55,792 nucleotides of DNA, from assembly GCF_900091845.1 (NCBI RefSeq), contig NZ_FMCI01000087.1, positions 1 to 55,792 of the forward strand. Direction: 5' to 3'. The DNA is from Streptomyces sp. SolWspMP-5a-2 (lineage in GTDB: Bacteria > Actinomycetota > Actinomycetes > Streptomycetales > Streptomycetaceae). Positions 1 through 8,224 of this stretch are shown piece after piece (the stretch's first letter is position 1; each line of letters begins with the position of its first letter). The position numbers and the translations under genes were made by a program. The notes beneath the pieces are model-generated. The model saw only the letters and a program-made list of their open reading frames with translations, searched no databases and had not been told where the DNA came from.

Positions 1-2
1 TC

Positions 3-204
3 GCCGAGGGCCGGGCCGCCGAGACCGGATCGCTGGGGCCGAGTCGCCGAGGCCGGAGCGCCGAGACCGGATCGCTGGGGCCGGGGCGCCGAGATCGGAT
101 CGCTGGGGCCGAGTCGCCGAGATCAGGGCGCCGGGGCGGGGCCGGATCGCCGAGGTCGAGTCGCCGGGGCTGGGACCGCCTGGGCCAAGTCGCCGAGGTC
201 GGCC
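3..204. repeat. Degenerate 14-bp tandem repeat
   Basis: About 13 units in a row follow the pattern GCCGAGRYCGGATC, alternating with GCTGGGGCCGAGTC. Clean 14-bp steps start at 18, 32, 46, 60, 74, 88, 102 and 116; later units are 13-19 bp. The array runs off the left edge, so its full length is unknown. A 14-bp period shifts the reading frame, and no gene call is supported across it. It could be an intergenic minisatellite or the tail of a repeat lying further left. Confidence 0.8.
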
Positions 205-303
205 GAAAAGAGTGGCTCACGCGTGCTCCGGGACGGCGGTGACGCCCGCGGCCGGGGTCAGGACGGCCCGCGGCGCCCGGCAGGGCCCCGGTGCCGACGC
301 GAA

Positions 304-338
304 AGGGTGACCTCCCCGTGCTGTCGGGAGATCACCCT
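304..338 (-). terminator. Stem-loop after the DUF3040 gene
   Basis: AGGGTGA at 304-310 pairs with TCACCCT at 332-338. After one mismatch the stem continues with CTCCC (312-316) against GGGAG (326-330). It lies just beyond the stop of the minus-strand DUF3040 gene, so it is probably its transcription terminator. Confidence 0.6.
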
Positions 339-361
339 CGCGTCGTTCTCGTCCGAGCGCG

Positions 362-754
362 CTACTGGCCCTGTTCGTCGCGGCGGCGCTGCCAGCGCTC
401 CTCGATGCGGTCCATCATCGAGCGCCGCTGCCGTCCCTGGCCGCGTGCCTGCGGGGCGCCGTTGGCCGGCTGCTCACCCGGCTTGGGGGCCTTGCGCCAT
501 CCGGTGACCGCGAGGACCGCACAGCCGAGCATGACCAGGAAGCCGACCACGCTGAGCCAGACCTGCTTGGCCACCATGCCGGCCATGAGGAGCGCGATAC
601 CGACGAGGAAGCCCGCGACCGCCTGGTAGACCCGACGCCGGGTGTACGTGCGCAGCCCGCTTCCCTCAAGCGCCGACGCGAACTTGGGATCTTCGGCGTA
701 CAGCGCTCGCTCCATCTGCTCGAGCATGCGCTGCTCGTGCTCCGAGAGCGGCAC
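362..754 (-). CDS. DUF3040 family membrane protein
   Basis: This 130-residue protein opens with an acidic helix (PLSEHEQRMLEQMERAL) and a YAEDPKFASAL segment, the hallmark of the DUF3040 family of actinobacteria. Two hydrophobic segments follow at about residues 43-62 and 65-85, then a basic, Gln/Arg-rich cytoplasmic tail. The start is GTG at 754, preceded at good spacing by GAGGAGGAC. DUF3040 proteins are small bitopic or hairpin membrane proteins of unknown function. A stem-loop follows the stop. The function cannot be stated from sequence; the family call is firm. Confidence 0.88.
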   Translation of the reverse strand: MPLSEHEQRMLEQMERALYAEDPKFASALEGSGLRTYTRRRVYQAVAGFLVGIALLMAGMVAKQVWLSVVGFLVMLGCAVLAVTGWRKAPKPGEQPANGAPQARGQGRQRRSMMDRIEERWQRRRDEQGQ

Positions 755-1028
755 GGAGTCCTCCTCATCGTGCAGTCGCCGGGGCGACCCGGGGGGTCCC
801 TTAAGGATAGGCAGGGAATCGCCCCCGTGAAACCCGCCCCTCTACGCCAATTGGCCAACCGGTACCGCCATGACGTCCCGGCCGCTGAATCTTCCATTCC
901 CCAGCGGCCGACCCGTCATGCCGACCGGTCTCCCTCGATCATACGGCGCCGAACGCCCGATCGGGGGGCCTGTGGCGTACTCCATGTGCAGCCAAGTACC
1001 TGATCAGCGGCGCCGCGCGGGCGGGCGC
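755..1028. other. Intergenic region with palindromes
   Basis: No gene is supported here. On the minus strand TATCCT near 810 is a possible -10 for the DUF3040 gene. At 846-867 three palindromes overlap or abut: GCCAATTGGC (846-855), TTGGCCAA (851-858) and CGGTACCG (860-867). They could form an operator upstream of the DUF3040 promoter. Confidence 0.4.
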
Positions 1029-1799
1029 TCAGGCCCCGGCCGCCCCCTGGGCCTCACCGAGCACATGAAGCTGCGTGGCCACCGCGTGGAACGCGGGCAG
1101 CGCCGCCGCCGTCTCCTCCAGCTTGAGCAGGGCCTCCAGCGCGCCGGGCTCGGTGTCCACGAGGACCCCGGGCACCAGGTCGGCGAAGACCCGCACGCCG
1201 TGCACCGCGCCGACCCGCAGCCCCGCGCCCTCGACCAGTCCGGCGAGCTGCTCGGCGGTGAAGCGGTGCGGCACGGGGTCGCCGTCGCCCCAGCGGCCGT
1301 CCGGGTCGCCGAGGGCCTGCCGGGCCTCCGTGAAGTGTCCGGCGAGGGCGCGGGCCAGCACGGCGCCGCCGAGACCGGCTGCGAGGAGGCTGAGGACACC
1401 CTCGGGGCGCAGCGCGGCGACCGCGTTGCGCACCCCCTCCGCGGGGTCGTCGACGTACTCCAGGACGCCGTGGCAGAGGACCGCGTCGTAGCCGCCGCGC
1501 CCGACGACGTCGAAGAGGCCGTGGGTGTCGCCCTGGACGCCGCGGACCCGGTCGGCGACCTCGGCCTCGGCGGCCCGGCGCTCCAGCGCGAAGAGGGCGT
1601 TGGGGCTGGGGTCGACGACGGTGACGCGGTGCCCGAGGCGGGCGACGGGCACCGCGAAGTTGCCGCTGCCGCCCCCGGTGTCGAGGACGTCGAGCGACTC
1701 GCGTCCCGTGGCCTTGACCCGGCGGTCGAGGGCGTCCTGCAGGACGTCCCAGACCACGGCGGTACGGAGAGAGGCGCGGGGGCGCATCGGGTCCGGCAC
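1029..1799 (-). CDS. Class I SAM-dependent methyltransferase
   Basis: The 256-residue protein has a Rossmann methyltransferase fold. SAM-binding motif I is VLDTGGGSGNFAVPVA (about residues 38-53), an acidic ribose-binding motif (TVVDPSPNAL) follows, and a motif IV-like stretch reads YDAVLCHGVLEYVDDP (about 104-119). The start is GTG at 1799 with GAGGAG about nine bases upstream; an ATG four codons in is an alternative. The C-terminal third resembles the cap domain of small-molecule methyltransferases. The substrate is unknown. A TAGGGT -10 hexamer lies about 100 bases upstream. Confidence 0.88.
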   Translation of the reverse strand: MPDPMRPRASLRTAVVWDVLQDALDRRVKATGRESLDVLDTGGGSGNFAVPVARLGHRVTVVDPSPNALFALERRAAEAEVADRVRGVQGDTHGLFDVVGRGGYDAVLCHGVLEYVDDPAEGVRNAVAALRPEGVLSLLAAGLGGAVLARALAGHFTEARQALGDPDGRWGDGDPVPHRFTAEQLAGLVEGAGLRVGAVHGVRVFADLVPGVLVDTEPGALEALLKLEETAAALPAFHAVATQLHVLGEAQGAAGA

Positions 1800-1897
1800 G
1801 GCAGTTGACTCCTCGGCGCGGCACCGCCACTGGCACGGCGGAGCGATCGGGATGCCTCCCCGGCAGGGTGCGGGAGGGGAGGCGACAGGCGTTCTCC

Positions 1898-1903
1898 ACC
1901 CTA
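1898..1903 (-). promoter_or_regulatory. Probable -10 for the methyltransferase gene
   Basis: Read on the minus strand this is TAGGGT, a common Streptomyces -10 hexamer, about 100 bases before the methyltransferase start. No convincing -35 was seen. Confidence 0.4.
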
Positions 1904-2035
1904 TGGCCTCGTCCCCCGCGCCTGGTCATCCCGGCACCGCGCCACCGGCACGTCTCGCGGGCCGGACACCACGGGGCCCTGACGGAGCCCTCCGCGGGCC
2001 CTTCCGACGGGCTCGGCCGATCCCACCGTCCCGGC

Positions 2036-2060
2036 CCGCCCCGCCGCCGAGGCGGGGCGG
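2036..2060 (-). terminator. GC-rich stem-loop terminator
   Basis: CCGCCCCGCC (2036-2045) and GGCGGGGCGG (2051-2060) form a perfect 10-bp stem around a 5-base loop. It lies downstream of the minus-strand HEPN-type gene, which stops at 2090. The remaining bases between 1800 and 2089 hold nothing recognisable. Confidence 0.7.
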
Positions 2061-2089
2061 TGGACCCGCGCGCGGCCCCGGGGGTCCGT

Positions 2090-2668
2090 TCAGCCCGCGT
2101 CCGGGTACTCCCTCCCCCTGCCGGACGCTCCGTCGGGGCGGGCCCGGGTGGTGTCGCCGTCCGGCCGGGGCTGGGGCAGGACGGGCTGGAGGACGAGCAT
2201 CCGCTCGACGAGGCGCAGGAACATCGCCACGTCGCGTATGAGGTCGTCCGCGTCCCGGCGGCTGGCCGCGCCCTGGATGCCCGCCTCGGCACGGGCCCTG
2301 CGGTGGGCGCCGGACGCGAACAGGGCGCTCCACTCGGTGAGTTCGGGGACGATCTCCGGCAGGACCTCCCAGGCGCTGCGGATCCGGGCGCGGCGCCGGG
2401 AGACGGGCTCGGGGCGTCCGCGCGCGGCGAGCACGGCGGCCGCGGTGCGCAGGGCGGCGAGGTGCGCGATGGCGTAGCGCTCGTTCGCCGTCTCCAGGCC
2501 GGCCGCCTCGTCCAGGCCGGCGCGGGCCTGGGCGAGCAGATCGAGGGCGGCGGGCGGGGCGGTGGCCCGGCGGAGGACGGGGTGCACGTCGCTCGCGGGA
2601 CCGGTCGGTGAGGGGGCAGGGCCGATGGCGCGGTGTCGTCGTGCGGCGGTCTCGTGGAACCTGGCCAT
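2090..2668 (-). CDS. SAV_6107-type HEPN domain protein
   Basis: I take the start at ATG 2668 because GGAGG sits eight bases upstream; longer readings to 2896 lack a ribosome site. The 192-residue protein has a helical core of about residues 30-160 containing LDLLAQARAGLDEA, NERYAIAHLAALRTAAAVLA and IRDVAMFLRLVERMLVLQ, the pattern of the actinobacterial SAV_6107-like HEPN family. HEPN domains are helical and often nucleotide- or RNA-associated, but this family has no assigned function, and I cannot point to an RxxxxH catalytic motif. The C-terminal tail is low-complexity. It diverges from a TetR gene. Confidence 0.8.
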   Translation of the reverse strand: MARFHETAARRHRAIGPAPSPTGPASDVHPVLRRATAPPAALDLLAQARAGLDEAAGLETANERYAIAHLAALRTAAAVLAARGRPEPVSRRRARIRSAWEVLPEIVPELTEWSALFASGAHRRARAEAGIQGAASRRDADDLIRDVAMFLRLVERMLVLQPVLPQPRPDGDTTRARPDGASGRGREYPDAG

Positions 2669-2904
2669 GACGAACCTCCTGTCGTCAACGTGACGGCTCG
2701 GTGGCCGTATGTGCCCATCGTGCGATATGGCACTGACAATCCGTTCCGACCTGCGCTTTCGTGACGATCGCCGGGTTCCGACACCTGTCCCGCCGGTCCG
2801 CGGGGCCGGGAGCGGACCGGCCGCGCGGGGGCCCGCGCCGCCCCCTCGCCCGGTGCGTGCCGGCGCGGTCATCCGGCCGTTCGGTTCCTGTGACAATCGG
2901 GGCC

Positions 2905-3534
2905 ATGGAAAGCACCAGCGCCCCCTCGGGCGGCGGCACGCGCCGCGAGGCCACCCGGCAGAAGCTCTACGAGGCGGCCGTCACGCTCATAGCCGAACAG
3001 GGCTTCTCCGCCACCACCGTGGACGAGATCGCCGAGCGGGCCGGGGTCGCCAAGGGCACCGTCTACTACAACTTCGCCAGCAAGTCCGTCCTCTTCGAGG
3101 AGCTGCTGCGGCACGGCGTCGGGCTGCTGGCCGCCTCGCTGCGGGAGGCGGCCGAGGAGTCCGCGCGGCGGGGCGGCGGCACGGTCGACGCCCTGGACGC
3201 GATGATCCGCGCGGGGCTGGGCTTCATCGCCGGTTACCCGGCCTTCACGCAGCTGTACGTGGCGGAGCTGTGGCGCACCAACCGGTCCTGGCAGCCCACG
3301 CTCATGGTGGTGCGCGGGCAGGTCAACACCGCGGTGGAGGACGTGCTGCGGGCGGGGGTGGACAGCGGCGAGTTCGACGCGGGCATCGACGTCAGGCTGA
3401 CGGCGGCGGCGCTGGTCGGGATGGTCCTGGTGGCCGCGCTCGACTGGCAGTCGTTCCAGCCGGAACGCTCCCTGGACGACGTCCACGCGGCGCTGTCCCG
3501 GCTGCTCCAGGGAAGCGTGACCGGCGGCCGCTGA
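2905..3534 (+). CDS. TetR/AcrR family transcriptional regulator
   Basis: The protein has 209 residues. The N-terminal helix-turn-helix covers about residues 17-62 and shows the TetR signature TTVDEIAERAGVAKGTVYYNF. The C-terminal ligand domain is about 70-205 and ends in a region with hydrophobic helices (LVGMVLVAALDW). The start at 2905 is exactly seven bases after GACAAT (2892-2897), which suggests a leaderless mRNA. It diverges from the HEPN-type gene, and TetR proteins often repress the neighbour or themselves, but I found no clear operator. A large inverted repeat terminates it. The ligand is unknown. Confidence 0.92.
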   Translation: MESTSAPSGGGTRREATRQKLYEAAVTLIAEQGFSATTVDEIAERAGVAKGTVYYNFASKSVLFEELLRHGVGLLAASLREAAEESARRGGGTVDALDAMIRAGLGFIAGYPAFTQLYVAELWRTNRSWQPTLMVVRGQVNTAVEDVLRAGVDSGEFDAGIDVRLTAAALVGMVLVAALDWQSFQPERSLDDVHAALSRLLQGSVTGGR

Positions 3535-3580
3535 ACCGGCCGGGCGACGGCAGGAGGGCCCACCGGGCGGGACCGGACGC

Positions 3581-3642
3581 GGGAAGGCGCCGGTCCGTGG
3601 TGGCCGCGTCCCCCGCGGGCCGCCCCCGACCGGCGCCTTCCC
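3581..3642 (+). terminator. Long inverted repeat after TetR gene
   Basis: A perfect 15-bp inverted repeat, GGGAAGGCGCCGGTC (3581-3595) against its complement at 3628-3642, encloses 32 bases that can themselves fold. It is probably the TetR gene terminator. Just after it are two near-identical 14-bp units (TCCCCCGTACSGTY, 3646-3673). Nothing else is recognisable between 3535 and 3900. Confidence 0.65.
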
Positions 3643-3914
3643 TGCTCCCCCGTACGGTCTCCCCCGTACCGTTCCCCCGTCTCGCTTCCGACGGCGTGCG
3701 CCGGCGGAAGGAGCGGATCGCGGGCCGGTTCCCGTTCCGGCGCCCCGTGACGCCGGTACCGGGGCCGTGGCCCCTCTCCGTGGTCCCCACTCTCTCGTCC
3801 CCGCAGGTCGCGGCCCATCCGCCCGCCTACTCATCTCTCCGTCTAGGTACGGGTACTCAGCCCTGTGCGCCCGGCCCCAGGACGCGGGGGCGCGCACTGG
3901 TTACGATCGCCTGC

Positions 3915-4610
3915 GTGTCCGTACTCCCCCTGGTCTTCACGAGCGGCTGGGCCAGCGGCGTCAACGCCTACGCGGTGGTGCTGCTGCTCGGCGTCTTCGG
4001 CGCGACCGGTCTCAGCGACGACATCCCGCAGACCCTCCAGCGCCCCGAGGTCCTCATCGCGGCCGGTGTCCTCTTCCTGTGCGAGTCGGTCGCCGACAAG
4101 ATCCCCTACCTCGACTCCTTCTGGGACACCGTGCACACCGTGGTCAGGCCGCTGGCCGGTGCCTGGATCGGGGCGCTGCTGGCCGGGCAGAGCGGCTCGC
4201 TCCCGGACGTGGCCGCGGGCCTGCTCGGCGGTTCGACGGCGCTGGCGAGCCACGCCGTCAAGAGCGGCACCCGGATGGCCGTGAACACCTCGCCCGAGCC
4301 GTTCACCAACGTGGTGCTGAGCATCGCGGAGGACCTCGGGGTCGGCGGGGTCGTCACGTTCGCGATGTTCCATCCGGTGGCGGCGGCGGTGATCGCGGGC
4401 GTGCTGCTCGCGGCGGGTCTGGTGGTGCTGGTCCTCCTGATCTCCCGCATCCGCCGCTATCTGCGCCGCAGGGCCCGTCGCCGCGAGGAGCGCGCGCTCT
4501 CCCGGCGGCCCGGCGGCAGCGGCCCGCCGGAGGAGGAGGGGCAGCCCGCCGGGGCCGTCGCGCGCAGGGGGTCGCGCAGGTCGGGGAGGGCGGGACCGCC
4601 GCCGGGGTGA
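3915..4610 (+). CDS. DUF4126 family integral membrane protein
   Basis: The 231-residue protein begins VSVLPLVFTSGWASGVNAYAVVLLLG and matches the DUF4126 pattern, with conserved PEVLIAAGVLFLCESVADKIPYLDSFWD and a later NTSPEPFTN motif. Four or five hydrophobic segments are visible, and the last (about 155-180) is followed by a strongly basic cytoplasmic tail. The start is GTG 3915, seven bases after TACGAT (3902-3907), again a leaderless arrangement; in-frame codons extending upstream lack a start signal. The function is unknown. It lies upstream of the FAD oxidoreductase gene, which has its own promoter-like hexamer. Confidence 0.85.
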   Translation: MSVLPLVFTSGWASGVNAYAVVLLLGVFGATGLSDDIPQTLQRPEVLIAAGVLFLCESVADKIPYLDSFWDTVHTVVRPLAGAWIGALLAGQSGSLPDVAAGLLGGSTALASHAVKSGTRMAVNTSPEPFTNVVLSIAEDLGVGGVVTFAMFHPVAAAVIAGVLLAAGLVVLVLLISRIRRYLRRRARRREERALSRRPGGSGPPEEEGQPAGAVARRGSRRSGRAGPPPG

Positions 4611-4656
4611 CGTCCCGCGGCCGTGACTGTCAGTGGCGGTCGGTACAGTCGCCGCC

Positions 4657-6150
4657 ATGGGACGCATTGCGGTGATCGGCGCCGGCATGGGCGCGATGGC
4701 GGCCGCCGCCCGGCTGGCCGTCGCGGGCCACCGGGTGGCGGTGTACGAGCGCACGGAGACCTACGGCGGCGCGCTGCGCCGCTTCGAGCGGGACGGCTTC
4801 GCCTTCGACACCGGTCCCGGTCTGCTGCCGCTGCCCGCCGTCTGGCGGGACCTGTTCGTGAAGACCGGCAAGGAGCCGCTCGAGGCGTGCGTCGACCTGG
4901 TCCAGGTCGACCCGGCCGCCCGGCACGTCTTCGCGGACGGCACCGACGCCACCCTGCCGAACGCGTCCCGCGCGGGCGCCGTCACCGCGCTGGACGAGGC
5001 GCTCGGCGCGGGCGCGGGCGAACGCTGGGGCGACTTCCTGGTGCGCGCCCGGGAGGCGTGGGACCGCACCAGGCGCCCGCTCCTGGAGGAGCCCCTGTGG
5101 TCCGACTGGCGGGTGCTGGCCGAGCGCGAGCCCTATCCGTCGGTGCCGCACAAGCGGCTGCTGCGCACCCGGCGGGCCGCCACCCTCGCCGAGATCGGCG
5201 CCTGGGAGCTGCGCGATCCCCGGCTGGCCGCGCTCCTGGAGAGTCACGCCCTCGGGTACGGGCTCGATCCGCGGACCGCTCCGGCCGCCGCGGCCGTCCT
5301 GCCGTATCTGGACCACGCCTTCGGCACCTGGTACGTGCGCGGTGGGATGCGGGAGCTGGCGCGGGCCGTGCACGAGCGGTGCCTGGCCCGCCGGGTCGCG
5401 TTCCACTTCGGGGCCGAGGTGCGCGAGGTGGTGGAGAAGGACGGCAGGGCAGCGGGCCTCGCACTGGCGGACGGCACCGTCGTGGAGGCGGACACCGTCG
5501 TGGGCGTCGCGCCCTGGCGTCTGGGCGTAGAGGCGCCTGGCGCGGACGCGGTGGGGCCGGTAGTGGAGGGCGGGGTGCCGGGCCGGGTGGTGGTCTGTCT
5601 GGCCCTGCGCGGCGGGCGTCCGGCGGGTACCGCGCACCGGACGGTGGTGCACGCCCCCGACCGGGCCGCCGAGTTGGCCCTCTTCGACGGCACGCCGTCC
5701 GAGCGGCCCACGGTCCGCGTCGACCGGCCGGACGACCCGGCGCTGCGCCCGGACGACGCGCACGAGTCGGTGGTGCTGACGGCGACCGTCCCGTCCGGGG
5801 CCCACCACGACTGGAGCGCGCCGGGGGCCGCGGACGCCGTCGCGGACCGGATGGTCGCCGCCGCCGAGCGTGCCGTACCGGGGCTGCGGGAGCGCACGCT
5901 CTGGCGCGAGGTGCGCACCCCCCTGGAGACCGCCCGGGAGACCGGCGCGGAGTTCGGGGGCGTCCCGGCGCCCTCGCTCGCGGCGTCGCGGGGCCGTCTG
6001 CTGCATCCGGCCAACGGCACCGCGCTGCCCGGCCTGTTCGGGGTCGGCGGCTGGTCGCACCCGGGGGGCGGTCTGCCGCACGCGGGCATGTCGGGCGCGC
6101 TGGTGGCCGGGCTGATCGTGGAGGGGCCCGGGTTCCGCGGCTCGCAGTGA
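4657..6150 (+). CDS. FAD-dependent oxidoreductase, phytoene desaturase type
   Basis: The 497-residue protein starts MGRIAVIGAGMGAMAAAARLA with the dinucleotide-binding GxGxxG at residues 8-13 and an acidic ribose-binding residue in VYERTETYGG. The stretch FDTGPGLLPLP and the C-terminal GLFGVGGWSHPGGGLPHAGMSG are typical of the CrtI/phytoene-desaturase-like amine oxidase superfamily. No carotenoid genes lie nearby, so the substrate is open; such lone homologues are common in Streptomyces. The start is seven bases after TACAGT (4644-4649), so the mRNA is probably leaderless. Confidence is high for the flavoprotein and low for any specific reaction. Confidence 0.88.
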   Translation: MGRIAVIGAGMGAMAAAARLAVAGHRVAVYERTETYGGALRRFERDGFAFDTGPGLLPLPAVWRDLFVKTGKEPLEACVDLVQVDPAARHVFADGTDATLPNASRAGAVTALDEALGAGAGERWGDFLVRAREAWDRTRRPLLEEPLWSDWRVLAEREPYPSVPHKRLLRTRRAATLAEIGAWELRDPRLAALLESHALGYGLDPRTAPAAAAVLPYLDHAFGTWYVRGGMRELARAVHERCLARRVAFHFGAEVREVVEKDGRAAGLALADGTVVEADTVVGVAPWRLGVEAPGADAVGPVVEGGVPGRVVVCLALRGGRPAGTAHRTVVHAPDRAAELALFDGTPSERPTVRVDRPDDPALRPDDAHESVVLTATVPSGAHHDWSAPGAADAVADRMVAAAERAVPGLRERTLWREVRTPLETARETGAEFGGVPAPSLAASRGRLLHPANGTALPGLFGVGGWSHPGGGLPHAGMSGALVAGLIVEGPGFRGSQ

Positions 6151-6163
6151 CCCGGGGCGCGGG

Positions 6164-7117
6164 TCAGAAGCGGTACTGCTGCCCGTCGTAGCCGCTGTTG
6201 TGCTGCTGGTTCTGCCCGTTGTGCTGCTGGTCGCGCTGGTCGCCCTGGTACGGGTACTGCTGCTCCGGCGGGAGTTCACCGCCGTAGGAGTCGTCGGCGC
6301 GCTGCTGCGGCACCCAGACACCGCCGGGCGGGGTCTCGGCGCCGTAGCCACCGGCCTGGTACTGGTCCTGGCCGTAGCCCTGCTGCTGGTCGTACTGGCC
6401 GTAGCCGGTGTCGTAGCCGCCGTAGGTCTGGGTGCCGATGTACGGGTCGGAGTAGGCCGCGTACTGCTGCTGGCCGGTGGCGTCGTAGCCGTACTGCTGC
6501 TGGTCGTAGCCGGTGTAGCCGTCGTAGCCGTAGCCCTGGTCGGCGCTGTTCTGGGCGGCGTTGGCGTACTGCTCCTGGGACTGGCCGCCGTACCCGTTGT
6601 CGTTGTAGACGCCGTAGGAGCCGGTGTCGTCGGGCATCGGCTGCGGCTCGTAGACGGCGGTGGTCTCGGCGGCGCTCTGCGCGGAGCGGGCCGGGGTGAA
6701 GACGTCGTCGCGGTCGAACTCGCTCTCGGAGCCGAAGGACCGGCCGTAGCCGTCGTCCTCGCGGTGGCCGGGCTCCGGCCGCTCCGGTCCCGGTCCGTCC
6801 GGGGGCAGGTCGTCGTCGTGGTCCGGTTCGCCGCGGCGGCGCTTGCTGCCGCCGTCGCTCTCCGGGCCCCTGACCGCCCAGCCGGACTCGAAGCCGCGCC
6901 GGAAGGAGAGGGTGACGTAGGTCTGGCCGACCGCGAAGGCGATGGCGCCGAGGGCGATCACGACCACGGCGGGGATCAGGACGCCGATGACCACGCCGAG
7001 GAAGCCGCCGAAGGCCAGCAGCCGCCAGCGCAGCCGTGCCTTGTACTGCAGCAGCACCTCACCGAGCAGCCACAGCGCGACGATGCCGAACGCGATGTAG
7101 AGGACCGTCCAGCCCAT
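6164..7117 (-). CDS. Membrane protein with Tyr/Gln/Gly-rich tail
   Basis: The 317-residue protein has two N-terminal membrane segments (about residues 3-22 and 36-66) and a conserved stretch QTYVTLSFRRGFESGWAVR. A charged linker follows, then about 170 residues of low-complexity sequence dominated by Tyr, Gln, Gly and Asp, with repeats such as YDQQQ, GYGQ and QQQY. The start is ATG 7117 with GAGAGG upstream; an open frame continues to 7555 but shows no membrane-protein pattern there. The head is conserved in Streptomyces proteins near metF as I recall. The tail resembles prion-like disordered domains, and its role is unknown. Confidence 0.85.
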   Translation of the reverse strand: MGWTVLYIAFGIVALWLLGEVLLQYKARLRWRLLAFGGFLGVVIGVLIPAVVVIALGAIAFAVGQTYVTLSFRRGFESGWAVRGPESDGGSKRRRGEPDHDDDLPPDGPGPERPEPGHREDDGYGRSFGSESEFDRDDVFTPARSAQSAAETTAVYEPQPMPDDTGSYGVYNDNGYGGQSQEQYANAAQNSADQGYGYDGYTGYDQQQYGYDATGQQQYAAYSDPYIGTQTYGGYDTGYGQYDQQQGYGQDQYQAGGYGAETPPGGVWVPQQRADDSYGGELPPEQQYPYQGDQRDQQHNGQNQQHNSGYDGQQYRF

Positions 7118-7173
7118 GTACGCCCCTCTCCCAGTGGCCGCTACGCAGTGTGTCGTATGTCCGCGCGGCCGGT

Positions 7174-8097
7174 CTAGGCCCGCGGGGGGTGGTGCAGGCC
7201 CAGGTTCTCGTGGATTTCCAGTGTCGCCGTGGAGTTGTTGAGCGTGATGAAGTGCAGCCCGGGAACTCCCTCGGCCAGCAGTCGCGCGCAGAACTCGGTG
7301 GCGAACTCGATTCCCAAGGAGCGTACAGCCGCCGGATCGTCTTTCGCTGTGAGGATCCGCTCTTTCAGGACGGACGGGACAGCGGCGTTGCTGAGTTGTG
7401 GCAGACGTTCCAGCATCTTCACACTCGTCACCGGCATGACCTCGGGGATCAGCGGCGTCTCGCAGCCCGCCGCGGCGACCCGGTCGCGCAGCCGCAGATA
7501 GGACTCGGGCCGGAAGAACATCTGTGTGATGGCGTAGTCGGCGCCCGCCCGGCACTTGTCGACGAAGTGGGCGATGTCCGTGTCCCAGTCCGTGGAGCGC
7601 GGGTGCCGCTCGGGGAAGGCGGCGACGCCGACGCAGAAGTCCCCCGACTCCTTGATGAGACGCACCAGTTCGGCGGCGTAGGTGAGGCCTTCGGGGTGCG
7701 GGACCCAGTCGCCCATGGGGTCGCCGGGCGGGTCGCCGCGCACGGCGAGCATGTTGCGGATGCCCGCGTCGGCGTACTGCCCGATGATGTTGCGCAGTTC
7801 GGCGACGGAGTGGTTGACGGCGGTGAGGTGCGCGACCGGGGTGAGGGTGCTGTCGGCGGCGATCCGCTCGGTGGCCCGGACGGTGCCCGAGCGGGTGGAG
7901 CCGCCCGCCCCGTACGTCACGGAGACGAAGCTGGGGGCCACCGCCTCGACCCGGCGCAGCGCGTTCCAGAGGTTGCGCTCGCCCTTCTCCGTCTTGGGAG
8001 CCCAGAACTCGAAGGAGTACGTCGTCTCACCGGCCGCGAGCATGTCACGCACGGTGCGTGCGTGGTCCGTCCTGGTGGATGCGGTTCCGAGGGCCAT
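7174..8097 (-). CDS. metF: 5,10-methylenetetrahydrofolate reductase
   Basis: MetF reduces 5,10-methylene-THF to 5-methyl-THF, the methyl donor for methionine synthesis, using a flavin. The 307-residue length is typical. Family features are [17 protein letters not shown] near the N-terminus, [13 protein letters not shown] (about 56-68), MLAVRGDPP (folate-binding region) and [11 protein letters not shown]. The ATG at 8097 is six bases from a TAACCT -10 with a -35 TTGGGT at 17-bp spacing, so it is probably leaderless. It is separate from thiE, which lies behind it on the same strand. Confidence 0.97.
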   Translation of the reverse strand: MALGTASTRTDHARTVRDMLAAGETTYSFEFWAPKTEKGERNLWNALRRVEAVAPSFVSVTYGAGGSTRSGTVRATERIAADSTLTPVAHLTAVNHSVAELRNIIGQYADAGIRNMLAVRGDPPGDPMGDWVPHPEGLTYAAELVRLIKESGDFCVGVAAFPERHPRSTDWDTDIAHFVDKCRAGADYAITQMFFRPESYLRLRDRVAAAGCETPLIPEVMPVTSVKMLERLPQLSNAAVPSVLKERILTAKDDPAAVRSLGIEFATEFCARLLAEGVPGLHFITLNNSTATLEIHENLGLHHPPRA

Positions 8098-8103
8098 ACT
8101 CGC

Positions 8104-8132
8104 AGGTTAGCCAGGGGACGGCGGTCACCCAA
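8104..8132 (-). promoter_or_regulatory. metF promoter
   Basis: On the minus strand TTGGGT (8132-8127) and TAACCT (8109-8104) are 17 bp apart, and the metF ATG begins six bases after the -10. This places the expected start of transcription at or next to the start codon. Confidence 0.65.
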
Positions 8133-8224
8133 CCGGGCGGCGGTGATTTGCCGGATTTGCGGACTTGTTGTCCACTCCTCGGACACCCCGGCGTCCGGAG
8201 ACCCGCGGAGGGCGGGCCCGCCCG

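Noticed and set aside
3..204. Tandem repeat as a coding region
   Set aside because: A 14-bp unit changes frame at every copy and no protein pattern is visible.
1054..2784. A 576-residue minus-strand open frame over the methyltransferase and HEPN genes
   Set aside because: Its composition is Arg/Pro-rich and it overlaps two better-supported genes in another frame; it is a GC-rich shadow.
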